DNA of 59,052 bases from JANYJZ01 sp964523395 (GTDB lineage: Bacteria > Bacteroidota > Ignavibacteria > UBA10030 > SZUA-254), in assembly GCA_964523395.1 (NCBI GenBank), contig CAZFXS010000015.1, forward strand, positions 1 through 59,052, read 5' to 3'. The notes beneath the pieces were generated by a model. The model did not search any database and was not told where the DNA came from. It saw nothing but the letters and a program-made list of their open reading frames with translations. Position numbers and translations under genes: made by a program. Position 1 is the stretch's first letter. Each line of letters starts with the position of its first letter. Positions 34,022-42,400 of this stretch are shown here, in pieces.

Positions 34022-34981
34022 TTACACACTTGTTGTTTCCAAAACCAGTTCATCTGCAACGGTGGTACTTTGTTCACGTTGAAAGAGAGATGTCATAATT
34101 GCTTTTTGTGCGTGAAGCCGGTTTTCGGCCTGTTCAAAAATGATGGATTGCTTCCCTTCCAGAACATCAGCGGTAATTTCCTCGCCACGGTGTGCCGGAA
34201 GGCAATGCATCACAACACATTCCCGCTTCGCGGCTGAAAGGAGCCTCTTATTGATCTGGAACTTTTGAAAAGCTTTCATTCTCCTGACAGTCTCATCCTC
34301 CTGCCCCATACTTACCCATACATCTGTGTATAGGACATCTGCTTGCTCAGCCGCTTCCATAGGATTATGAACGATCTCAATGTTGCTTTTTCCAGAACGT
34401 CTGGCGCGCTGAAGAAGTTGAGGGTTTGGTTCATATCCCTGAGGACAGGCCAGGACAAAATGAATCGGGATTTTTTCCGCCAGCTCCAGCCAGGAATTTA
34501 CAATATTATTCCCGTCGCCAATAAATGTAATCTTTGCCTGTTCAGAAAGCAAACCGCGTTCCAATAACGTAAACGCATCGGCAATAATCTGGCAGGGATG
34601 AAGCAAATCCGTCAATGCATTGATAACGGGAACTGTCGCATACGCCGCAAGCTGTTCAATGGTCTCATGTTTCAGTGTCCGGGCAATAATAAAATCATTG
34701 TATCTGGATAATACTTCGGCAACATCCTTTACCGATTCCCGAGTTGCAAGTCCGATATGCTGTTGCGACAGGAATACCGACTGGCCGCCAAGCTGAGTAA
34801 TCCCGACTTCAAATGAAACATGTGTCCGGAGCGATTGTTTCTCAAAAATCATCGCCGCGGTTTTATTTTTTAATGCACTGCGTGCTGTTGATTTCCGCTG
34901 TTTCATCGCGGCGGTTACCGATAATATCCCTTCAATTTCCGAAGGTTTCAATGTGAAGAATGAAATAAAGTCTTTTTTCAT
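34022..34981 (-). CDS. argF: Ornithine carbamoyltransferase
   Basis: 319 aa. The HPCQ ornithine-site motif (LLHPCQIIAD) and HCLPAHRGEE are exact, so ornithine rather than an acylated form is the likely substrate. The carbamoyl-phosphate loop reads SLRTH (50-54) where enterobacterial enzymes have STRTR. The ATG overlaps the argB stop by 4 nt. Confidence 0.93.
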   Translation of the reverse strand: MKKDFISFFTLKPSEIEGILSVTAAMKQRKSTARSALKNKTAAMIFEKQSLRTHVSFEVGITQLGGQSVFLSQQHIGLATRESVKDVAEVLSRYNDFIIARTLKHETIEQLAAYATVPVINALTDLLHPCQIIADAFTLLERGLLSEQAKITFIGDGNNIVNSWLELAEKIPIHFVLACPQGYEPNPQLLQRARRSGKSNIEIVHNPMEAAEQADVLYTDVWVSMGQEDETVRRMKAFQKFQINKRLLSAAKRECVVMHCLPAHRGEEITADVLEGKQSIIFEQAENRLHAQKAIMTSLFQREQSTTVADELVLETTSV

Positions 34982-35853
34982 ATCACCATCTCCTGAAAAA
35001 CATTTGAACGGATAACTTCAGTGCCGACACCGATATCGGTAAATATTTCCAGCAACAGCGAATGTTTTACCCTGCCATCAATAAGATGGACTTTGTTCAC
35101 ACCCGCGTCAAGAGCGGTAAACGCGGACCTGATTTTGGGAATCATTCCGTTGATAATAATTTTCTGCTGAATTAAACGTTGGGCCTCTTCGCGATCCATG
35201 CTATGAATAAGTTCATTGCCGGCTAATACTCCTTCGACGTCACTAAGGTAGACTAATTTTTCCGCATTGAGTCCCGCCGCGATATAAGAAGCAGCCACAT
35301 CCGCATTAATGTTGTAGGCTTGTCCGTTTTCATCAATACCAATCGGAGCGATTACCGGAATGACCGAATTATTGAGGAGCAATCTCAGGTATTTTGTATT
35401 TACATCGGTAATCTCGCCGACAAATCCGAGATCATGTCCCGAACTGCTTTCTTTCCTGACACGCAACAGATTCGCGTCAATACCGCACAATCCCACCGCG
35501 TTGGCGTGATGATGATTGATATAGGCAACAATATCTTTGTTTGTTTTTCCCGCAAGGACCATTTGAACTATATCCATCATCGGTTGGTCTGTATATCGCT
35601 GACCGTCAATAAACTTTGTAGGAACACCAAGTCTGCCGGCAATTTCGGTAACTTCATTGCCGCCACCATGAACTATAACCACATTAATACCAACCTTCGT
35701 CAGCAGTGTAACATCCTGCGCAAACGTTTTCCGCAGGTCATCATTAATCATCGCCGCACCGCCGTATTTCACAACGAAGATTTTTCCTTCGTACTGCCGG
35801 ATATACGGGAGGGCTTCGATGAGAATTTCAGTTTTTTCAGAAGTAGTTATCAT
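34978..35853 (-). CDS. argB: Acetylglutamate kinase
   Basis: 291 aa from the ATG at 35853. The N-terminal KYGGAAM and the VHGGG loop mark the amino-acid-kinase fold, and NINADVAASYIAAGL is typical of NAGK. An in-frame extension to 35910 would overlap argJ; the chosen ATG lies 5 nt after the argJ stop with AGGA about 9 nt upstream. It phosphorylates N-acetylglutamate and in many bacteria is inhibited by arginine. Confidence 0.95.
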   Translation of the reverse strand: MITTSEKTEILIEALPYIRQYEGKIFVVKYGGAAMINDDLRKTFAQDVTLLTKVGINVVIVHGGGNEVTEIAGRLGVPTKFIDGQRYTDQPMMDIVQMVLAGKTNKDIVAYINHHHANAVGLCGIDANLLRVRKESSSGHDLGFVGEITDVNTKYLRLLLNNSVIPVIAPIGIDENGQAYNINADVAASYIAAGLNAEKLVYLSDVEGVLAGNELIHSMDREEAQRLIQQKIIINGMIPKIRSAFTALDAGVNKVHLIDGRVKHSLLLEIFTDIGVGTEVIRSNVFQEMVI

Positions 35854-35858
35854 GATGA

Positions 35859-37064
35859 TTAGGTCCTGTAATTCGCGTTGATGGCAACATAATCTTTCGA
35901 GAGGTCGCATGTCCAGAACGACGCGCTGGAATTTCCCTGGTTCAAATCGACAGTAATTCTGATTTCCTTCTGCGAAAGAATCCGCTTCGCGTCGGTTTCG
36001 GAAAAATTAATCGCATATTGTTTCCCGAGAATCGGAACGTCATCAAAAAATATTTCCACCTCTTCCGGGTTAAAATCGATTCCCGAATACCCGACCGCCG
36101 CGATGATTCTTCCCCAATTCGCATCTTCGCCATGAATTGCCGTCTTGACGAGGTTGGAGTTTGCAATCGCACGGGCCGCCTTAACAGCATCATCCTCGGA
36201 AGCGGCATCCGAAACCTGTATCTCGATAAACTTTGTCGCTCCTTCGCCGTCAACGACAATCATTTTGCACAACTTGACCAGTACGCATTCGAATGCTTCA
36301 TAAAATTTCTGATAGTGTTGATTATGGATACTCTGAAGTTCTCCGTTCTTTGCTTTCCCGTTCGCGAGAGCAAGCACCATGTCGTTCGTACTCGTATCAC
36401 CGTCAACGGTGATACGGTTAAAGGAACGGTCAGCCGCGTGCTTAACGGTATATTGCAGCAGCTCCTGCGAAATAGACGCATCGGTGGTAATAAAGGCAAG
36501 CATCGTCGCCATATTCGGCGCAATCATACCCGAACCTTTAGCCATGCCGCCGATTGTTACTTCCACTCCGTCAAGCTCCACCGTCATTGCCGCTTCCTTG
36601 ATAAAGGTATCGGTCGTCATGATTGCTTCAGCCGCCGCAGTATGTCCATCGGCATCGAGCTTCGACATTGCTTCCGCAACTCCAGATGTAATTTTATCCA
36701 TCGGCAGATATTGACCGATGACACCGGTAGAAGAAATAAGGACTTCTTTTTCATTGATGCCGAGGGCATCGGCTGTCGACTTCACCATTGTCCATGCATC
36801 ATTCAACCCCCGTTCGCCGGTACATGCATTCGCGTTGCCGCTGTTCACCAGTATGGCACGCACCGATCCAGCCCGGGATAATTGCTGTTTATCTATAATA
36901 ACCGGTGCCGCCGGGACTTTATTGGTGGTAAAGATTCCCGCCGCGCGCGCCGGTATATCGGAAAAAATCAACGCCAGATCCTTTTTGGATTTTTTGATGC
37001 CGCTGAAAATACCCGAGGCGTAGAATCCTTTCGGTGATGTTATGCCGTGTGAACATTCTTTCAT
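35859..37064 (-). CDS. argJ: Bifunctional glutamate N-acetyltransferase/ornithine acetyltransferase
   Basis: 401 aa. The self-cleavage site GSGMIAPNMATML is intact (Ala186/Thr187), so the precursor should split into alpha and beta chains with Thr187 as the nucleophile. It recycles the acetyl group from acetylornithine to glutamate, which explains the absence of argA/argE from the cluster. 20 nt downstream of argC. Confidence 0.96.
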   Translation of the reverse strand: MKECSHGITSPKGFYASGIFSGIKKSKKDLALIFSDIPARAAGIFTTNKVPAAPVIIDKQQLSRAGSVRAILVNSGNANACTGERGLNDAWTMVKSTADALGINEKEVLISSTGVIGQYLPMDKITSGVAEAMSKLDADGHTAAAEAIMTTDTFIKEAAMTVELDGVEVTIGGMAKGSGMIAPNMATMLAFITTDASISQELLQYTVKHAADRSFNRITVDGDTSTNDMVLALANGKAKNGELQSIHNQHYQKFYEAFECVLVKLCKMIVVDGEGATKFIEIQVSDAASEDDAVKAARAIANSNLVKTAIHGEDANWGRIIAAVGYSGIDFNPEEVEIFFDDVPILGKQYAINFSETDAKRILSQKEIRITVDLNQGNSSASFWTCDLSKDYVAINANYRT

Positions 37065-37084
37065 GGTACCGCTCCTTCTTTATC

Positions 37085-38098
37085 TTATAACAATCCGCAT
37101 TCTTGCGGAAGGTGAAACATAATATTCATATTCTGAATTGCCTGTCCCGCCGCGCCTTTGATGAGGTTATCGATAACAGATATAATGACAAGCCGGCGGG
37201 TTCTGTTGTCGACAGTGACTGATATATCACAATAATTTGTCCGGACTACATTTGCGATCTGTGGAATAGTCTTCTTAACCCGGACAAACGGCGCATCATG
37301 ATAAAATTTAGAATACAACTCATGAACATCCTGTTGTTGAACGGATTCCTTGAGGTTTGTACAGATAGTAGTATAGATTCCGCGGGTAATCGGGACGAGA
37401 TGCGGAATAAAGGATACTGAGATTTTTTTCTTTGTGAAATGTTCGAGTACCGACTGAATTTCGGGAATATGCTGGTGATTCCCGATTTTGTACGCACGGA
37501 TATTTTCATTAACTTCACTGAAACTTAGCTCAAGCGACGCGCTGCGTCCGGCACCCGATACACCCGAAAGTGAATTGATAACAATACCATCAGGTTCTAT
37601 CAGATTGTTATGCAACGCGGGAAGAAGCGCTAGGATCGCACTGGTCGGGTAACATCCGGGATTGGCAACAAGGCTTGCTTTGGAAATATCCTCAAAATGT
37701 ATCTCCGGCAATCCGTATACCGATTCGGAAAGCAATTGCGGCGATGAGTGTTGGTGACGGTAATATTCCTGATAGAGTGATTCCGACGGCAGACGGAAAT
37801 CGCCGCCAAGATCGATAATATGCCCAACATTTTTGCGGATTTCTGGGACAATGTTCATTGCTTCGCCTGAAGGCAGGGCAAGAAAAATAACGTCAGTTCC
37901 GTAAAGTTTTGCAGGATTATACGCTTCGTACGCCGTCTGAACAATGCCAGAGAATGCCGGGTAGACCTCGTCAACACGTTTTCCCGCGGAAGATGCCGCT
38001 ATCAGTCCGGTGATCTTCACATCAGACCGTTGCTGAAGCAGACGAAGTAATTCGGCGCCGGAGTAACCCGACGCTCCGAGAAGAGCCGCTGTTATCAA
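37085..38098 (-). CDS. argC: N-acetyl-gamma-glutamyl-phosphate reductase
   Basis: 337 aa from a TTG at 38098. The NADP motif GASGYSGAELLRLL lies at residues 8-21, as expected for the family, and the catalytic Cys is in NPGCYPTSA. The frame is open to an ATG at 38143, but that ATG lies inside the -10 element and the ARG box, upstream of the predicted transcription start, and would add 15 unrelated residues. It is the first gene of argCJBF-argR-argGH, divergent from argD. Confidence 0.93.
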   Translation of the reverse strand: MITAALLGASGYSGAELLRLLQQRSDVKITGLIAASSAGKRVDEVYPAFSGIVQTAYEAYNPAKLYGTDVIFLALPSGEAMNIVPEIRKNVGHIIDLGGDFRLPSESLYQEYYRHQHSSPQLLSESVYGLPEIHFEDISKASLVANPGCYPTSAILALLPALHNNLIEPDGIVINSLSGVSGAGRSASLELSFSEVNENIRAYKIGNHQHIPEIQSVLEHFTKKKISVSFIPHLVPITRGIYTTICTNLKESVQQQDVHELYSKFYHDAPFVRVKKTIPQIANVVRTNYCDISVTVDNRTRRLVIISVIDNLIKGAAGQAIQNMNIMFHLPQECGLL

Positions 38099-38127
38099 TG
38101 AGTTGTTATAAGTGGAGGATAATTCAA

Positions 38128-38163
38128 TTGCATAAGTATACATTATTTTGTATTATTATGCAA
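38128..38163. promoter_or_regulatory. Divergent argC/argD promoters inside two ARG boxes
   Basis: Two palindromes, TGCATAAGTATACA (38129-38142) and TGTATTATTATGCA (38149-38162), have centres 20 bp apart, the spacing expected of paired ARG boxes. On the + strand TTGCAT (38128-38133), 17 nt, TATTAT (38151-38156) points to argD; on the minus strand TTGCAT (38158-38163), 17 nt, TATACT (38135-38140) points to argC. The two promoters overlap face to face, so ArgR bound here would block both. Confidence 0.8.
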
Positions 38164-38197
38164 GCACTTTTTTTATCATTTTTACAAAGGACAGTTG

Positions 38198-39373
38198 ATG
38201 AACAGTATCGACCGTGAAGCCAGACATTTTTTCCATACGTACAAGCGCATCCCGCTGGAGATCGACAGGGGCGAAGGAGTGTATCTCTTCTCCTCCGATG
38301 GGACGAGGTATCTTGACATGTTCGGCGGATTAGCCGTCAACGCGCTCGGCTACGCCCATCCAAAAGTCGTGGATGCCATCCATCAGCAGAGCAAACGATA
38401 CATTCACCTCTCCAATTATTATTTGCAGGAACCACAGCTTCGGCTTGCTGAGATGCTGACCGGGTATTCAAAATTTTCCAAAGTATTTTTTTCCAACAGC
38501 GGAACCGAATCTATTGAAGGTGCAATCAAAATCGCCCGGAAATGGGGTTCTGCGAAAGGGAAAACAGGGATTGTCTCGTTCTCCAACGCTTTCCATGGAC
38601 GCACAATGGGCGCGCTCTCCATCATGGACAAGCCGCAGTATCGCGACGGGTATGGGCCGTTTCTGGCAAATTGCTCCGTTGCTGAGTTCAATAATCCTGC
38701 AGAACTTCGAAAAGCAGTTAACAAAAACACCGCAGCCGTTATTCTGGAATTCATCCAGGGCGAGGGAGGCATCCGGCCTGCCTCAACGGAATTTATCGAT
38801 GAACTGAGAGCACTGAAAGAACAGTTCGGCTTTCTGTTGGTGGCCGATGAAATTCAGGCGGGCATCGGACGGACCGGTAAGTTATTCGGGTTTCAGCACT
38901 TTAATATTACACCCGATATTATTGTTATTGCCAAACCGATCGGCGGAGGGTTACCACTCGGGGCAATCTTAGGGAATGATACTGTGGCGGAGGTGCTGGG
39001 ACCGGGCGTTCACGGCACCACATTCGGCGGAAACCCTGTCTCCTGCGCGGCAGGCATTGTGGTACTTGATGAGATTATGGAACGCGACCTTATGAAAAAT
39101 GCCGAAACAATGGGCGGATTTCTTAAACAACAACTCCTGGGATTGCAGAAGGAATTTCCTCACCTCGTAAAAGAAGTGCGCGGTTACGGATTAATGATCG
39201 GGATGGAGCTTACACGCGAGGGCGATACTGTGGTTGCGATGTTGCGGAAACAACAAATCCTCCTCAATTGTACCAATACCACCGTCCTGAGATTTTTACC
39301 GCCGCTTATTCTCCAAAAAGTGCATATAGAGGAAACAATTCAAAAGCTACGATCAGTATTGTCAGCATTATAG
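38198..39373 (+). CDS. argD: Acetylornithine aminotransferase
   Basis: 391 aa from the ATG at 38198, with AGGA 6 nt upstream (a TTG one codon earlier is less likely). Class-III PLP aminotransferase features: SNSGTESIEGAIKIAR, FHGRTMGALS, the PLP-ring Asp in VADEIQAGIGRTG, and the Schiff-base Lys in IAKPIGGGLPLG. It makes acetylornithine (and possibly succinyl-diaminopimelate intermediates). Divergent from the remaining arg genes and sharing their operator. Confidence 0.95.
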   Translation: MNSIDREARHFFHTYKRIPLEIDRGEGVYLFSSDGTRYLDMFGGLAVNALGYAHPKVVDAIHQQSKRYIHLSNYYLQEPQLRLAEMLTGYSKFSKVFFSNSGTESIEGAIKIARKWGSAKGKTGIVSFSNAFHGRTMGALSIMDKPQYRDGYGPFLANCSVAEFNNPAELRKAVNKNTAAVILEFIQGEGGIRPASTEFIDELRALKEQFGFLLVADEIQAGIGRTGKLFGFQHFNITPDIIVIAKPIGGGLPLGAILGNDTVAEVLGPGVHGTTFGGNPVSCAAGIVVLDEIMERDLMKNAETMGGFLKQQLLGLQKEFPHLVKEVRGYGLMIGMELTREGDTVVAMLRKQQILLNCTNTTVLRFLPPLILQKVHIEETIQKLRSVLSAL

Positions 39374-39385
39374 CAGTTTAAATAA

Positions 39386-39418
39386 AAAGCCGGCCCGGAA
39401 TATTCCGGAACCGGCTTT
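39386..39418. terminator. Bidirectional terminator between argD and the repeat protein gene
   Basis: AAAGCCGG/CCGGCTTT arms enclose the perfect inner palindrome CCGGAATATTCCGG. T-rich sequence follows on both strands. Confidence 0.85.
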
Positions 39419-39490
39419 CTCTCTCATCCACCACATATCACATCCACATTACTCCGCATCCACTATACGGAGTGTTGCGAGGCACCGCCG

Positions 39491-42400
39491 TTATTTGACG
39501 AGCACCATTTTCTTTACACTAACGTAGACATTATCATTCCCTCCGTTTGCCGTCAGCCTGTACAGGTAGACACCGGTCGGAAGATTTGCGCCATCGATGG
39601 CCGCGCGCTGATATCCCGCCGACATTGTCTGATCTTCAAACACTGTCGCGACTTCCTGGCCAAGCAGGTTGTACACTTTCAATGTCACCGTCGACGCATA
39701 CGGCAAATCAAACCGGATCGTCGTCGAAGGATTGAACGGGTTCGGATAGTTCTGGTACAGCATGTATTCCTTCGGGATACCCGCGGATTCTTCAACACCG
39801 CTGCCGAAGTCGACATGGAACGTGAACGTATCGGCCGATGCTACCGTCGCATCGCCGTCCGTTGCCGTAACATACCACTGATACGATCCGCCTGCCTGGA
39901 TACCCGCTAGTATCATAGTCACCGATGTATCCGACAATCCGCTCAGCGTGGAATCGATACCGGGGCCAAACACTCTGATAGAATACGAAACAGTGTCATT
40001 GGCATCGGGATCAACCGATGAACTCCATCTGAAATCAATCGGATCAAGATCCGTAACAAGGCTTAGCGTGTCACCATTGCCCGGCTGTAGCAAATTCACT
40101 ACGGACGGACTGCTGTTCGCGACAAAGAATGCCTGGATCGTATGGTTTGCCGTGACATTGATAAATGTGTAAGAAGTTACCACACCTACTGAAACGCTGT
40201 CAACATGAACATCGGAGATAAAGAATCCTGCGTTCGGTGTGACCGTGAAGCTCTGGCTCGCGCCATGGTTTACCACTACGTTTCCGGACGGAGAAATTGA
40301 TCCATTCGCACCTGCGCTCGCGGTGATGGTATACGTCTGCAGAGCAAAGAATGCCTGGATTGAATGATTCGCTGTCACATTGGTAAAGGTGTAGTTCGAT
40401 ACCGCACCCACTGAAACGCTGTCGACATGAACATCGGATATATAGTATCCGGTGTTCGGTGTAATGACGAATGACTGATCATCGCCATGATTGACACCGA
40501 CAGTACCAGATGGCGAGATCGATCCGTTCGCGCCGGCCGAAGCCTGGATCGTGTATGAATACAGCGCGAAATATGCCTCAATCGTATGTGCCGAGGTGAC
40601 ATTCGTGAACGTATAGTTTGAGACAGCTCCAATCGAAACGCTGTCAACATGAACATCGGAAATATAATAACCGGCGTTCGGGGTGATTGTGAACAATTGA
40701 TCATCACCATAGTTCACTGCAACATTGCCTGAAGGTGTAATGGAACCATTGGCTCCAGCAGTTGCCTTAACGATATTTGTCTGGATCGCAAAGTATGCCT
40801 CAATCGTATGCGCCGACGTGACATTGGTGAATGTATAATTTGATACCGCACCGACAGAGACGCTGTCGACATGAACGTCGGAGATGTAATACCCGAGATC
40901 CGGGGTCACGGTAAATGACCGGTCATCTCCATAGTTGACGGACACACTGCCCGACGGAGAAATTGAACCATGCGCGGCCGCAGTCGCCTGGATCGTATTT
41001 GAAAGAATGCTGTAGTGAACTTCAATAGTATGATTTGCAGTAACGTTATTGAAGTCGTAATTCGATACCGCACCGACAGAGACGCTGTCAACAAAGACGT
41101 CAGTAATGAAATAACCGAGATCAGGCACCATCGCAAAGCTTTGGTCATCGCCATGATTAACGGTGACGGAACCGGAAGGAGTAATTGTACCGTTGCCGAC
41201 GGCTGTCGCGACAATTGAATACGTATCAATCGCGAAGCTTGCGGAAATCGTATGATTCGCGGTAACGTTATTGAAGTCATAATTCGACACTGCACCGACG
41301 GAAATTCCATCCACCAATACATCCGCAATATGGTAATTCGGATCCGGCGTAACGGAGAACGACTGATTATTATTGTAATCCACACTTACCGCACCTGACG
41401 GAGAAATTGATCCGTTCGCACCGGCTGAGGCAGTGATAGTAAAGTTATCGATCGCGAACGATGCACTGATAGTATGGTTTGCCGTAACATTATTGAAATC
41501 GAAGTTCGTTACTGCGCCGACCGAACTACCATCAACCAACACATCAGCGACATGATAACCGGTGTTTGGAGAAATGGTAAATGGCTGATTATTGTTATAA
41601 TCCACACCTACTGCACCTGACGGGGAGATGGAACCATTCGCGCCTGCCGATGCGGTAATCGTAAAGTTATCGATCGCGAACGACGCGCTGATAGTATGGT
41701 TTGCCGTAACGTTATTGAAATCGTAGTTCGTTACTGCGCCGACCGAACTACCATCAACCAAGACATCGACAACATGATAACCGGTGTTCGGAGTTATTGT
41801 GAAAGACTGATTATTGTTGTAATCAACACCGACCGCGCCTGAGGGTGAAATTGAACCGTTCGCTCCTGCAGAGGCAGTAATTGTGAAATTATCGATCGCA
41901 AAACTCGCGGAGATCGTGTGGTTTGCAGTGACATTATTAAAGTCATAATTCACAACCGCACCAACTGAAATTCCATCGACCAAAACATCCGCGACATGAT
42001 AACCAGTATTTGGTGTAATCGTAAATGATTGATTATTGTTGTAATCGACCCCTACTGCACCCGAAGGTGAAATTGAACCATTGGCACCAGCCGATGCAGT
42101 AATTGTAAAGTTATCGATCGCGAATGAAGCGCTGATGGTATGGTTCGCAGTAACGTTATTGAAGTCGTAGTTTGTCACAGCACCGACGGAAATACCGTCA
42201 ACCAGCACGTCTGCCACGTGATAACCAAGGTCAGGGGTAATGGAGAATGACTGGTTATTATTGTAATCAACTCCTACCGCGCCAGAAGGTGAGATAGAAC
42301 CGTTCGCACCAGCTGAAGCTGTGATCGTAAAGTTATCAATCGCGAACGAAGCACTGATGGTGTGGTTTGCCGTAACGTTATTAAAGTCGTAATTCGCGAC

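Noticed and set aside
36018..36881. Long + strand open frame (287 codons) opposite argJ
   Set aside because: Lies wholly antisense to a certain gene, has no family features and low-complexity translation; it is a shadow of argJ codon bias.
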